Shown: piece after piece, positions 13,601 through 28,600 of the stretch | Layout: every line of letters begins with the position of its first letter | How positions within the stretch are numbered: the stretch's first letter is position 1 | NCBI RefSeq assembly: GCF_047663525.1 | Contig: NC_092590.1 | Coordinates: 51,428,501-51,492,500, forward strand | Source of the DNA: Anas platyrhynchos | Taxonomy: Eukaryota > Chordata > Aves > Anseriformes > Anatidae | Direction: 5' to 3' | Length of the DNA: 64,000 nucleotides | Program-made: the position numbers and the translations under genes | Notes under the pieces: model-generated | The model's database searches: none | Told to the model about the DNA's origin: nothing | The model's input: the letters and a program-made list of their open reading frames with translations, nothing else

Positions 13601-16600
13601 ATACTGAGATATGCTGTACTGAAGTTCATTATAGATTCTTATTTCTGTTATCAAAAACTTCTACCAAGCCTACACTGTTTATGGCTGATATTTCTGTATG
13701 TGAAAAATTCCTATTCCTGCTCCTACACGTGTTCTTAACATGGCACCCTGTGGTTCACACTGCCAGAAACAAGATTAAAATTCAAGAAAACAAGCTCTTT
13801 TGCTAGTTAACCCATTTCTCTGAGGAATTTATAAGCATGTATACTAACTAGAAAGCAGCAGGGACAAAATAAGCTACCATTAGGTTAAAAAACACAATAG
13901 ATGAAGCTAGTTTAGGCAAGGCTAAGTGTGTGAATGGGTAAGTGATTATCAACAGTATGTTTGTCGGTTTAAGGTATGTTACAGTATGGTAAATATTTTT
14001 CCATGCCTGAATATGTCTCTTCGATTAGTATTATGGTCACGTTTCAAGTGGCACCAGATGTGTACTGAATAGTGCCATTAGAAGGGTAAACATAATAATT
14101 AAAATGGAAAGGGAAGTGGAATAATTTGTGCAAGTATTCATAAGTTGGTTGATTTTTTTTTTTTTGCCAAATAAATGCTGATTATGCTGGTTTAGTTCCA
14201 TGAGATAAGTTTTTCTCATAACAAATAGAAAAGTAGTATGAAAGCTCCTTTCCTGTAAAGGTTCTGTAGGTTCTAAAGTCTTCATAAAAGTTCGTTCTGT
14301 TTCAAAATGACTTTATCTTGTATTAGTGATTCCCTGTAATATAAAGTATAGAATGAACACAGCTGTCAGCCAGCAGCACCAGTTGTAACTCTGTCTTTGA
14401 AGGGCTTTCTTATTTTCATTGTTTGGTTGCTGTTTTTTATGTGGTTTTGCTTGGTTGTTTATGGTTTTGAGGATAAAAGGGAAAAAAAAGAAAAAAAAAA
14501 AAACAGCACTGGAGATGAATGCTTTTTAAAGCCTGGAGCTTTTGTCCTTTACCTGATGGGACAGAACATAGCTTTGTGTGACTGCACATTGCACATTAAG
14601 GTCTCTGACTACAAGTGCATACCAGAATCGCTCTGCACTTTTTTAGATTAAAATATTTGGGACAAAATCTTGGCAGAGGTCAGAAGCTCTCCTTGCCTCC
14701 TGAGGCTCTTGGATCTGTTTGTTACATTAAAATAGAGTGACCCTAGCAGCGAATAAATTTTTGAGCAATGATTTGCTGCTCTACTGTTGAAAATCCTACT
14801 GTGTTCAGCCACCAGGTTTTGATTAACTGTGTTGCTTCTGGTTCTTTCTGGACCATTTCCACTTTGGCTGAGCTTGGTACACTGGAAACAGGTCCAGATG
14901 AACTATGTTATCTGCTTATTGGCCAGAGTGGATTCTGTTTCTTATTGTAAAAACCAACAGGATAAGCACTCTGAAATTATATTACTGAGAGCTTCTCACT
15001 TGGCAATTCAGCTTTGAGTCCTGCACCTTGCTTTGAATTGTTAAACAAGAAAATTGTGAAAATGCTGAAATACTGAAAAATCTGGCTTATTATGATTACA
15101 GCTAGTAGATTTCTATTCATACAGCCCGCCGATAAATGCTACAGTTCTTGGCCCAGTAGGCTGTTTCTTTTGAGGACGCTCAGTACTAATGCCGAGTTGC
15201 TACAGATCCACGATCTGAAGGCTGAGTGAGTTGAAGGTGTGCAGGTTTGGTTGGGCTCCTGTTTTTGGTGCCTGGCTCAGGCATGTGGCCTCAGTGTCAT
15301 TCATCTTTTATCACAACGTTCTGCCATCATTTCAAAACATTTCTCTAAAGGTTCCAAGTGAATGTTCTTTTCCGGGTTGCTTTCACTCTGTTTTCCAATA
15401 TTATCCTTATTGCTCTCTGGGAAATGAAAAAGAATGCCCATAGCTGTGGTGAGATCATTCAGAACAGTTTGTTAAAAGCATAAACTTCAGCTTTTCTTCA
15501 GCGTAAATTGTCTGCTGTGGAAACCAAACTGATTTTTTTTAGTTCTGCACTGGGTTGGCTGTATGGTCCAGAATAAGCCAAGAAATCGTGCTTTTCCAGT
15601 TCTAAAATGAAGATTTTCTGTTTTGTGGACAGAATGCATTAAGCTCCTTGGATTTCACCTCTGTGGTGATGGCAGAGCTTTTTATTTTGATGTTCTTTGA
15701 CTTCCCACTCGCAGTGAAATGTATTTGTTCAGATGGAAAATTTAGGTTTGGGGTTATATTGAGATTTTGTTTATTCTCTAGACCACTCTTACTGCTTTAT
15801 GATACCATTTCAGAATGAATAGCAAAGGCCTGATGAAGTTATGCATTTTGTGAAATGTGATTGTTGAATATTCAGGTCCTTCTTACTTGCCAGTCTTTTT
15901 AATTCCTCCTTGCAGCTTTCAATTTGTTGCCAGTTCCCTGCATAACATATAATAATAATTCCTTGTTGTTCCCTCTTCTTTTAATTGAGTATAAGGCTCT
16001 TCATGAAGTTTTGCCCAGTTTGAGAAACAAAATTCTGAAATTTTCCAGCCTTTTGCATATTTAAGTCAATTCCAGGTTTTCTGTCATGTGAATTTCCAAG
16101 TTTTGAGCCATGTGAATTAATAAAATAGCTTATGAACTTCCTACAGGTTTCTCCATTTGAAATCAAAAGCATAAAGACACATTTTTGTTCTTCTGATTCA
16201 TCTAAATGCTCGATTCACGTTTACTCGTTCAAGGTTGTTTTTACAACCAGTGCCTCTGTAATGCCCCTGTTAGTCATCAGCACTTAGGTACTACGCAGTT
16301 TTGCTTCTTGTTGTTCCAGTTATCATTTGAAAAAGAAGCGTTAGCTTTCACAACCCAGGGTCTAATTTTGCTCAGCAGCCTTTGCATCTCTCATTTACGT
16401 ATGGAAAGTTAATCTATACATTTCTCTTAAGTGTTACTTAAGATAAGACTTAAGACTGAGGGGGAACCTTACCAGTATATTACAAATATTTGAAGGTAGG
16501 GTGTCAAGAGGATGGGGCCAGACTCTTTTCAGTGGTGCCCAGTAACAGGACAAAAGGCAATGGGCACAAACTGAAGCATGGGAGGTTCCAGCTGAATATG

Positions 16601-19600
16601 AGGGAGCACTGCTCTACTGTGAGGGTGACAGGGCACTGGGACACGTTGCCCAGAGAGGCTGTGGAGTCTCCTCTGGGGATATTCAAAACCTGCCTGGATG
16701 CCATCCTGTGCAACATGCTCTAGGTGACCCATCTTGGTAGGAGGGTTGGACCAGATGGTCTGCAGAGGTCCCTTCCAACCTCAACCATCCTGTTACAGGA
16801 ATCTCCATTCATTTCCAGATTTGTCTCTGTGTACAAATCAGAGTTGTAGTGATTCTGGAGTGGAGTCTGTCATACAGCTTGTAAAAGTCTTTGTTCCAAA
16901 CCTACTCTTTTTTAATGTAACCTTATATCTTTATAAACAGCAGAAAAAGGTGGGAAGAAGAGAAGGGGCTGACAATTTTTGGTGTAAAGGTTAGAATGAC
17001 CAGAATTGGATAAGATAGTTGGGTATTGGGCGTTTAATGACCTTAACTGATGGGTAAATCCTTATACTCTGTATTTGCTTGATTGTAGAAATTACTGCAC
17101 AATCAGATGCCAGTGAGATTCGACAGGACTGGAAACCGACATTCCTTAGTAATGAAGAGTTCACACAGTTAATGTTAGAGGTACATTATTTCTGTTTTCT
17201 TGGAAGTAGAATGTTTCCTGAAAGGGAATGATTCCATGATGATGTTTTTCTGTTTGATGGCTTGTCTTCTCATTTTCATATTTGAATTGTTTTCTTGAAG
17301 GTAAACAGCTGAATTTTCTGTGCATACAGTTTAATGAATAATTGTGTTCTTTTAACTGCATTTTCAATGACATAAAACAAAGTCTACAAATAAACATATT
17401 TACCATAAAAGAAAAGTTGATATTTTAAACTATCAACATTAGGAAGGTACTAGTCAAATGAAACGTTACACATAAACTAAAGTCCTAATTATAAAAAGAG
17501 TCAACACATCCACTGTAACTTCTGAGGGATAAAGAACTTAACGTATTTACTTGATTCACTTCCCAAAAATGGTGTGTGAGTTTTACTTTGCTAAAGACAA
17601 TTGCTGAAATAGTTAGATTACTACTAGAAATAAACTTTCAGTTTAAGCTATCATTTCCTTGAAAATGAGGCTAAGTCAGTAAAACAAGTTCTAGTAATAG
17701 CTGAATGAAAAACAAAGCAAATGAGCAAGCTCTTGCTGATTTTCATTCCATAGCTAAACCTGTTCCTTGAGGTGCAGATTAAAAATGTTTAAAGTTTCAT
17801 TTTTTTGTACTTAAAAATGTGCCCCAAACCCTTTGTAGTTGGGTTATGTATTTTTACAGTAAGTTAGTGAAATAGCTGTTTTGGCTTTTTGAGATGTTTT
17901 GTAGCTGTTTCTGGTGTTTCTCCAGTCCCCTGACAAAATAGGCATCCGCAACTAATGACTTAAAGCTAGAAGAAAGCAATATAAGAATTTTTTTTGAAGA
18001 AGTGACCTTTAAATTTCCTATTTAGAAGCTCTGTCATGCTTTTCTGTTTGGTAATGTTCCACCAAAAGACAGTCATGTTATTTTAAGCAGGAATAAGTTT
18101 GAGCTAAGTGGAAGATAAGGCAGTCAGAACTGTATCTCACAGTCTTCAAATTTAAATGAAATCCTGGTACAGGTTTCTTTTATGGAGGTTGGGGCTATTG
18201 GGATTCTAAATACTGAAATAAATGGATTTCACCACCTCTTTCACTTGTTCTTTTCTTATGATCATTTTTCCACCTCTTCATGCGTTTGTCTCTAGCTCAT
18301 TTTCCTGAGCTTTCTGGTGTTTAAAGTGATGATAGAATTAAAAATAACAGGCAGGCCGAGTGGGATGCCACAGAGATGGAGGAAATAGTGGCCTCTGAAG
18401 TCATAGTATTTAAGAACAGAACAATACAGAAATTGTAATGCTCATAGTATAAAAGCAAGACTAAGAAGTTTTAATAGTGAAAAGTAATCTAATTTTATAT
18501 TAAACTCAACTAAAATTGGCCTAAATTCTTTTCCATGTTGAATGTAACTTTAACATTTTTGATATGTTGTTTCTTTTTGTTTAACTGCCCATTATGTTTA
18601 ATTTCAGGCTCTTGATGGTTTTTTTTTAGCAATTATGACAGATGGAAATATAATATATGTGTCAGAAAGTATAACTCCCTTACTTGAACATTTGCCAGTA
18701 AGTATGAATTGCTTTCTGTAACACACCAGCTTGTCTGTGGATGCTGTTTTGCTATGAGTACTAATATCTTTATTCTTTTTGACCTTACAGCACAGATGTG
18801 TGCTGCATTCTGTGAAAATGCTCTGCCTTTTCTTCAGCACAGCTCCTTGCTACTGGTCTGTCTCCTATATTAAACATTTCCTTTGGAAATGCAGAATACT
18901 CAGCACATTTATGCAGGATTGTGAAGTACCAGACTAGCTTCAGACTTGACTCTTCAATATAACTCAAACAACAAATCTGACTGTAGGAGACCCTTTAGAG
19001 TTCACACCTATCATAGCCTCTACGTGAGTTAGAAGAATATTGCTAAGGAACAATTTATTGGAATATATTTACACTAGCGTTTTACTGCTTATTTGCCAAA
19101 GAACTCGTATAAGAAATACATTGCTGCCAATTCTGCTTTTTAGGCTAGGTATATACTTTGTATTTTACTATATTCACTCATTTTTAATCTTGGTGGCATT
19201 GCTCACTGGTAAATTCAATATCCTAGTATTTTGAAGTTACCTTTAAATAAAGCTACTAGGAAATGCAAAACATTAGTACTCAGAGATGTAAACAGTTGAT
19301 GAGTGTAACTGTGACTTTTTTTTCTAGAAGAGATGGACAAATTATTAGTATGGGCTAGTTGTCATACTGTATTAAGAGTAGTTTGCACAACTTGGAGAGA
19401 CATATTTTTAAAATGATTTGTCCAAACAAATTGCTCTATGGTATGCATCATACCAGCTTAAGAATTTTGAAAAATACACACGTAATCGTGATTTCTAAAA
19501 TTTAATGTTTACTCAGTTCTCAGAGGCAGAGTTATCCATTACTTTTAGATGTGATTTATGTATTCTAAACATATATGGTATGGTGTCTCTTTTTCGAACA

Positions 19601-22600
19601 CTTAATTACATACATTTATGCATTTAAACAGTTGTTCAGTTTTATTGCGGTCATCCGTAAACTCCCAGTTCTGTGTACGTAGTTGTGGAACTGATTCTAA
19701 AAGATATTCATAAAATCAATTCCAATTGGCTGTAGCTCTTGATAATACAGTAAACTATTGTAGGGACATGCTGTCTTTTGTTATAAAATACTGTTTGGTT
19801 GTATTGGATGCCACCGAGAGGTTGTAATTCCCTAGAACACCACTGTATAATTTCTAAATCAAATGCTGCTTTACTTGGAATTGTTGCATCCCAGGGGGGT
19901 TAATACAAGCTCCAGCATACTTCAGTGTGTATGTTTATCTGCTTAATCGATGGCATTTTTCATGAAGTGGTTCAGAGTGTCAAGACAAATAAAAATGAGA
20001 TTTTTAACTTGCAGAATGTTCTTGTGTATTCCAGCAGGTGGCTTTATTGAGTTAGTAGGATTTTATAGATATTTTTCTGATCTGTGTGATATTTTTCTGA
20101 TCATTGTGTTGCATTAAAATAGTAGGCTTTCTGATATTGTGTGCATGCCTTGCATTATTTTAATGTTTATTAAATCTTTTTCTTTCAGTCTGATCTTGTG
20201 GATCAGAGTGTATTTAATTTTATCCCAGAGGGGGAACATTCAGAAATTTATAAAATACTGTCTTCTCATCTGCTGGAAACTGATTCGTTGACACCAGAAT
20301 ACTTAAAATGTAAGTAGTTGCATTAAAAACAATCTGCACTGTATCATAGCTGATCAGTTTCTTTTCCAATGTTATTAAAGCAGAAATGTGTAGGTGAGGC
20401 CAGCAGAATGAAATATACAGCTTGAATAGAAGCACTTTTTGTGGAGGTGTTTTCTTTTGTTTCCCCTGAAGAATAAAATCTTTAGTGTTGCATTGCATTT
20501 CACTCTCTATATTAGAAATGCTCATCTTTTTCATATAGTTTCCATTCTGACAATTCTAGAAGTTTACAAGAATGAAAACAGTTCAGTGGGTGTCGGAAGT
20601 ACATGCAGTTATGTTTAGGGCAGATGTTGCTTTAAGATAGTTCTATTTTTCATGGGTTCCCTGTTTCATTGGCATTCAGTCCTTCATGAAAAAATTCTAA
20701 AGTTCTCCTTTCCTTTAGGTTAGTAGTATCGCGCTGGTTAAAAGCAGAGTCTGTAGCTGTTTGTAATCACCACATTTACGGTATCTCAGTATAAGTACGC
20801 AACTGAATTATTCCTGCTTTCCATTTCACGTTGTCTATGTGTTTCATCAACCATGCAGTGTTTTAATTTGTTTGTTCTTTTTTCAGCAAAAAATCAGCTA
20901 GAATTCTGTTGCCATATGCTGCGAGGAACAATAGACCCAAAAGAGCAACCTACATATGAATATGTAAAATTTATAGGAAATTTCAAGTGTTTGAATAATG
21001 GTGAGTAATTTCCTCCACATTGGAGTGGAATACTTAGGAAGCTTCATAATTGAACAGGCTTGGGGTGATTGTGCTAAACTCAAGGAAGAGCTAAAGTCGT
21101 TCTTTTAAAAGAAGAGCCTGAAACAGAGTTATATCAATTTCATGTTGTTTTAATGAAAATGAAGTAAAACTGCCCATTTGGAATTACTTGCATCTTGTAA
21201 AGCATCTTTAAATGGAGTGTAAGAAAAATTTACATCAGTGCTTTAAAAAAAGGGCCCAAATTAACTTAAGTATAATCAATATTTAAGCAGATGACTAAGT
21301 AACTTGAGGATCGCTGGTACTGAGTATTCACAATTCTTATTATTCTTGCAGTGAGCTGGGAAGTGAAATGTATGTTTTTTCCGCTATTTCAAGCCTGTAC
21401 TTTTTGATGACAGAAGTTACCACTTAGATGAGTGGATGGGCCTTTACAAAATTTGACTTTTCTGCACTGATTGTCTTCTCTCTTCCACCAAAGTTATTTT
21501 TATTGGTTATTTCCACTTTTGTGTTGCAGTATTTCAAGTTAGCTTGGCCAGCCTGTGCTGAGTAGCTACTTGAGAGGCATGTTTATTTGGTTAGTCAGAC
21601 AAATGGATTGTGTGGTATGGTCAGTAGTCTTCATGAAGGTCACCCCCCAAAAAAATTATCAAAAACATTGTCTTGCCTATGTTTTTTTGTAACGTGTTAT
21701 CAGAATTTTTCCCATTGGGAAACAGGGAGAGGTTGAGTGTTAGTGCCAAAAGTGTGTATCTAATACTATAGGAAAGATAAAAAATAGGTCTGTAAAGGCC
21801 AAATATGATGTTAGTTTCAGAAAGAGGAGTTGGGAAAATGCAGGCAGGCTTGTCAGGTGCAATTCAATATCAGGAATTTCTCCAGAGCAAATAATTGAAC
21901 TGTATAGGAGCTTCATGAAGCTAACCAAGAGTTTAATAGCAGCTGTTGTGGATCTTTCAGGTACAAGTAACGTTCACATCAATTCAGTTTTCTCTACCAG
22001 AGTAATACACTGTGTGATTAAGAAGGCAACTCATGTACTTTAATTCAGCTTTTGACAATTATCGTATTGCATTCTCATGAATGTGTAAAGGAAGCACATA
22101 TTAATTGAAATTGCTAGAAAGTAGCTGTAGGAACTGGTTGGAAAAATTATCCCTGTTCACAATGAAAATGAAATTTTAAGGGATGTCTTCTGGATTTCAT
22201 CAGTATTTTCATTAATGTCATGAATAATGGGATGTAGTTTGCAGTCATGCAGTGATGCAAGAACCTGCAAGAATGCTAAAAACATTCTAATGCCCCAAAT
22301 ATAGAAAATATTTTGTTTTTGGTGAAAAAACAGCACACGCATTCAGTAAGAACAAATGCAACACACGGCATTCAGTACCAGGTGACCTGCAGAGGTCCTT
22401 TCCAACCTGAGCCATTCTGTGATCCTGTGAAAGAAAAAAGAAATTGCCTTTCTATTTCTAATGGAAAGAGTAAGCTATAAGCTTAAATTGCATGAAGAAA
22501 CTTCAATAGAAGTTCTAGTCTAGAGTTGACCTAGAACCACTTAGGCTTGGAAGTGCCTGAGAGAGGTTTGGGGTCACCATCATTGGAGCTTGTCCCTTTG

Positions 22601-25600
22601 TGACTCCTTCCATCTCTGTGATCCAATAAGTGAAATTTGTTTGTTCTCAGCTTGATGTCCAGATTCTCTCACACACATAGTTGTGTCTGTTCTGTTACTC
22701 ATTTCTGTCTTCAGCTTGTGTCATTCGAAGGTGATGAAAGCCTAAACAAGAAATACTTAGCTCAGAGTTCAAAAGGAAAAGTTAGCAAAAGCTGATACAA
22801 AATAAATTTTAAAGGTATTTTGAAGGAAGATGTATTCTAGTAATTTTTAGTAGTTACAAAAAAAAGGTTGCAATCGTTATTAGTTTCCAAAAACTGCATT
22901 GTCACAGTTTATATATTAACTGTAATTTTAGTTGAAAAAGTTACTTGATGGTTGTGTTCCCACTGCTATTATTCCTGTGCATAGCTGTATATATATTATA
23001 TGTAGCACTTTTCATAATGGATACATTCTAAAGAAATGGCGTTAGATAAATACTTCTGATTTTGTCTTGCGATATTAATGTCGTTCTCCTCTGTGCTGAT
23101 ACTATAATCTATGTTGGCTTCTTGTTCTCTGTCTTCCCTCAGTTCCCAACTCAGCACACAACGGTTTTGAAGGAACTATTCAGCGATCACACCGGCCTTC
23201 ATATGAAGACAAAGTTTGCTTTGTAGCCACAGTTAGATTAGCTACACCTCAGTTTATCAAGGTATGAAGAATTGAAATTACTTTTATATCATTTTTAAAT
23301 GTACTCTGAACAGGAAAACTTCAGAGAAAATGCATACAACGCTTCAAATATTAATGAAAACTATAAGGAATTTCATTGTGTGAAACTGAAAATATCTATG
23401 TTTCTTACTTCACATACAGATAGGTTAAATGTTATGCAAAGCATCAAATGAAGTTGCTATGGTGAGTGCCATTTCTAAATAGTCATAAAAATAATATTAT
23501 GCAAAAAATAAATTTGCGAGTCCTTAAGAATATAATTTAGCTAGTTCAGTTGAAACAGGTAAAGATAACACTGAGGTTCCACTATCACTGGAAAAGTTAA
23601 TAATTTGAGTTGATATTGCTTATGGTCTTGCTCTAGTTGGACACAGAAGCAAGTCTTGTAGGACTTAATTAAAGCTTGTATCATTTGTCAGTACCAGAGT
23701 TAGCTTTATAGACCTCTTCCATTTTGTTTCCGCACTGTTTGTTATTCAGTAACTTGTTTTTTTAAAGAGAATATTCCACGTAACTGCGAATGCACAACAA
23801 AGATATCTTTACAAGTCTAGAATTGACGTGGACAAAACGTAAGACTTTACTAAGACAAAGCCTGTTCCTCGCCAAAATCTGTCGAAATAAATAGGATTTA
23901 GTACAGGATAGTCTGTGATTGCGATTTGAATTATATATTTATACAAATATGTATTAATGAAGGTACAGGACAGTTCCATGTTTGTTGTTACAATTCAGTT
24001 CTGAAGAAATGCCATGAAACGCATGTGGCACGCGGTTAACCTGCTGTTATGCAGAACTCTCTGAATATTTAAATATTCCACATGTAAATTGAATGCACTG
24101 CTATCTTAAGCTGAAGATTGTTAGTAGTAGCCTCAGAAGATATGGTAGAAGACCTGGTCTATACCTTGCACTTTGACTTCATGCTTCATGAAGATTTGCA
24201 AGAAAAGATGGCAGTATTTGCAAATACTTTGATTGTTTGAAGTCTCACAGTTTAGAATTTACTACTGTAAAACTTTTGCATCTCCTGCTTCTGGAGGAGG
24301 ATCTTTAAGGTCTCTCTCAGGCTCTTGAGGGCCACTGAATTACGTATTATACTCAGGCCAAAGTTTCATTCCCATTTATCTGAACTTAGGAAGCTTTCAC
24401 GTTACAGAGGTTTTAAGATCCTCTCAAAGCTTTCAAGTAGTGCTGTTCATCTGAGAAATCTCCTTGTGAATCCTGTGGACCAAAATTAGAGTGAAGATTT
24501 TTAATTTGACAATGTTTGTACATACTCTGTTGATACCTTAAGGCGATACTGAGGCTAACATTGACTACACTTCAGCAAATAGTGTTACGTCAGGAATTAG
24601 ATTTTAGGATTAGTTTTTAGGAATTAGATTTACTAACAGACGTGTGACTGAGATAGCCAGCAGTGAGAGAAGTATTTTAGCACTGCTTTGTCATATTTAA
24701 GGTGGAGCCTTACTGCCTGCTCGTCTGCCACCTTTTCTCATTATTTCAGATGGTTTACAGTTACACTTTTTTTTTGACCTAAGATGTCATTTGTCAAGGA
24801 CATACGGTGCTTTTACAGAAAGCCATAATACGCATGAGAATTAAAGTAATCTCTGAAAGTTCCCGTTGAGGTGTATTTTCTACGTAGGACTCCAACACTG
24901 GTATTTTTTGTGACAACTTGTGACATAAGTTTTGCAGAGGGATTATCTCTCTCCATACCTTCCCAATGGTGGGATTTGGCTTTACACATTCTTTAAACCC
25001 TTTATCTTGCAGTTTGGCTGGAAAATGATTGAATCCTATCAAGAAGTCAGGATTAATCTCACCAAAAGGATTCTACCAAAAAACTTTTTGGTGCAAATGA
25101 AAGTCCTTTCTTTTCTAGATGCCCTGTTGACAACTTCAGTAAGATGTCTTGTTCAACAAGGCAGCTTCTGCCAGGGGTATTTACAGTGGGATATATGTAA
25201 ATCATGAATATAAACTCATTGGGTAATCTGATGCTGGCTCCTCTGTAACAGTAATATTTTTACAGTGCTTCTACTGCTTGCACTTAAGTTATTTTTACTT
25301 CTGTCTTGACTTGTACCAAAATATTTAGATTAAAAGAAAAAACAAATCAAAAGTGTATATCATGGATATATGCTTGCTTCATCATTTGTTTTACTGTGCT
25401 GTTAGTGGTGGTGCTTTAGTAAATCCTGTAGCCTTAGCAAGGTAGGTGAGTTTGGGGTTATAAAGGTAGTGTCAGTTTTGAAGGTGAGGCCTTGCTGACT
25501 GTAGTCATCTCAGGAGTCACAAAGTTGTGCACAGAGTGATTTTGTTGATTACCTTCATCGTGCAGCTCACTTTCTAGTCATTGTCTTTAGATTTCAAACC

Positions 25601-28600
25601 AAAAAAGGAGAGGATAAAAACATTACTAGTTATGTTCACCTTTTATTTTTCTTTCATAGAATGAAAACTTTTCAGTATCTATTTTAAAACTGCAAAATCC
25701 CCACTCCATATATTCATAGAGTTGTAGAGTATCCTGACTTGGAAGGGACCCACAAGGATCATCGAGTCCAATTCCCACCTCCACACAGGACCACCCAAAA
25801 ATCAGACCATGTGTCTGAGAGCATTGAAAGAATGAAAAGGAGTGTGGTCCCTTAGTAGGGACAACTGCTGCTCTTGTTTGGAACTGCTTCAGTTACAGAT
25901 GTTTACAGAGCAGCAGTGTGCTCGTCTGCCCACATTTAACCAGGGCAGCAGCAGTTTCTGTGTTGTATGCAGTCCTTAGGAAGCTGGTGTGGTATCTGGT
26001 CGTGACTGGACTCTGCTGTTGTCCTACCTATGGGAACACTGTTGCAAGCTCCTACAAGTGTGACAAACGTATGAGCATCTGAAAAATAAAGATGTACAGA
26101 TCTCTAATTTTACTGCAGTACTTTGCGGGGTGGGTGTATCTGTACGTTTGCAAGCAGCCCATTGTTTGTCTGCTTGGAAGGCAGCACAAGAGGAGTTGGC
26201 CAAGGACTGACTGGCTGGTGGCAGGGGGCTCTGTTATTCTCTCAGCATGAGCACAGCACTTGGTGGGGCATCTTTACTTCTTGGGTAGGGGATGACAGAA
26301 GTTGGCTGTCACACACTGGTTGCTTGGATGTCTGAGTGGAAGACATTTGAACAGATGTACAGAACACCTTGAGGATTTATTGAAATAGTGGAAATATAAT
26401 GGTTCTCTTTTAGTTCATGAGTTTAAACATAGAAATAAGGTGTTGTTGTTATAGGACGTCTGTGCCCGCAAGCCAGAGATTTAGGGAACTCTGTATCCTA
26501 GTTGTAAAGTCACAGTGAGGTTACCATCTTCCCCATGTTGCTTTTTACCCATTACAAGCACGTACTGTAGTCAGTGTGTCTGGTGGGAGCATTTCACCTC
26601 TTCTTTTGCTTTTTACGAGTTAAAAGTGTAACTGCAGGAACTGTTGATTTCTGCTTGTACTGCTGTGCTTGTAGATACTGAGTGTGAGTTTAATGTCTGG
26701 TCGCTCCTTTTAAATCAGCCGAGTGTCAGCCTGGCATAGCTGAGTTCAGATTCCACCTCAGTACAATGCATCTAAACAAGCAACAACAATAAAGCTGAAT
26801 ACAAATAATATTATATCTATTGTAGAGGTATCTACTAAATTTAGGTAAGCCTGCATTTCAAAAGAAATTATAAATTAGATTAGAGCAGTTTTGAGAGAGA
26901 TTTTTGTGTTGTTTTTTTTTTTTACTTCTTAGGAAATGTGCACTGTTGAAGAACCGAACGAAGAGTTCACATCTAGACATAGCTTAGAATGGAAGTTCCT
27001 ATTCTTGGATCACAGGTGCAATTCCTTCTCTGTATAGCAGCAATAGTAGCTCAATCACAGTGATGGCTATAATATTTAGAGCTCACTAATCAGCATTAAC
27101 TACTCATAGCTTTATGTTGGGTTTAATTTTTAATTTTTTTCAGAACATGTACTGTAAACAAGAAAACATATATCATGATTTTTTTTTCTTGTGAAAATAA
27201 AATGACATTAATTCTTTATTAATTAGGGCACCTCCAATAATAGGTTATCTTCCGTTTGAAGTTTTGGGAACATCAGGCTATGATTATTATCATGTGGATG
27301 ATCTAGATAATCTGGCAAAATGTCACGAGCATTGTGAGTATGACCAAGTTGCTAACATGAACAAATCTGCTTTACAGATGTTCACTTTAATGTTTGTTAA
27401 ATGGTTGGAATGGATTTTTGTGATGTATTTTGTTAAAGTTTTGTTATTCCCATTCATTTGACATTATTGTAAAGCTGATCTTGATCTTTTTTTTTTTTTC
27501 TTTTGATACAGAACGACAAAATAGATGTAACTCTTTGTTTTAATATAGAATTTTGATTGTGGTGGACTGGGTTGCACAACATTATGACTAATGTGTCTCC
27601 ATTCTTGTAAGAGCATTTAAAAGGCTCTGTAATATTTAATAAATCAATAAAAATATCTAAATATGTAAATGAATAAGCTTTTGGTTTAGCTATCATGTAC
27701 TTATGTTTTTTTCTTATATTGTTTTTTCTTCTGATTTCCTTTAATATTTTTTGCATGTAAATATTTCACAATATATAAAAAACCTGCAAAAATAGAAGTT
27801 TGAATTTTGGAGTTCTCAGGCAAATACAGTATAGATTCCTTCTGGTAGAAAACTGCAGCTTTAAACCTGTTGTTAGTCACTATCAGATTGGACAAGGGTT
27901 TGCGATGTGTAGAGTTGGGAAATAGAGTTTGTTATGTAATTGCAATATTTACAGACTGGAAAGACAGTAAACTTTATTTTTCACTTTTATAGTAATGCAA
28001 TATGGGAAAGGGAAATCGTGTTATTATAGATTCCTTACAAAGGGACAGCAGTGGATTTGGCTTCAGACACATTACTATATCACGTATCACCAGTGGAATT
28101 CCAGGCCAGAGTTTATTGTCTGTACGCACACTGTTGTAAGGTAAGTTTTTCACCTAAATCTATATTAGGGAAATTCTAATGGTACAGGAGCTGTAGTGCT
28201 AGTATTTTTAGAGGTAGAAAATACAATAAATAATAAAGCATCACTGCAAAGCTTCCTGAGATACTTTGTAAGCAATATACATCTGAAAAGTTTGTTTATT
28301 GAGATGTATTTTTAAAATCATCCAGGGATTATAGCAGTTATACTTGTTTCTTTCTTCTAGTTATGCAGAAGTTAGAGCAGAAAGACGGCGAGAACTTGGT
28401 ATTGAGGAGTCTCTTCCAGAGATAAAAACGGATAAAGTGAGTGTCTTCAATCATTTTGTTTTACTTCTTTCTTTCTTTACATAATAATACGTCAGCAAAT
28501 ACACAGTAGCTGGAAGTGTTTGTCCTGTTTAAGTAATTATTTTCATCTCTAAATAGAACGACTATTTAAAATGATCAAAGAAATCTAGGAAGGATGTTTA

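Larger units (their letters stand above)
17181..23142 (+). other. CLOCK introns across PAS-A (17181-18607, 18698-20188, 20310-20886, 21001-23142)
   Basis: Four AT-rich introns interrupted by exons 5-7. A short 20-bp tandem repeat (GATATTTTTCTGATC twice, near 20068-20105) and the CR1 tail at 22.4 kb are the only structures noticed. Confidence 0.65.

Noticed and set aside
13726..13731. CACGTG E-boxes (also at 43551, 45766 and 54723) as CLOCK:BMAL1 autoregulatory sites
   Set aside because: A few perfect hexamers are expected by chance in 64 kb. None lies in a promoter or CpG island in this window.
27264..27461. Extended open frame continuing past CLOCK exon 10 into the intron
   Set aside because: The canonical GTGAGT donor at 27334 and the exact continuation of PAS-B in the next exon show that the extra codons are intronic.
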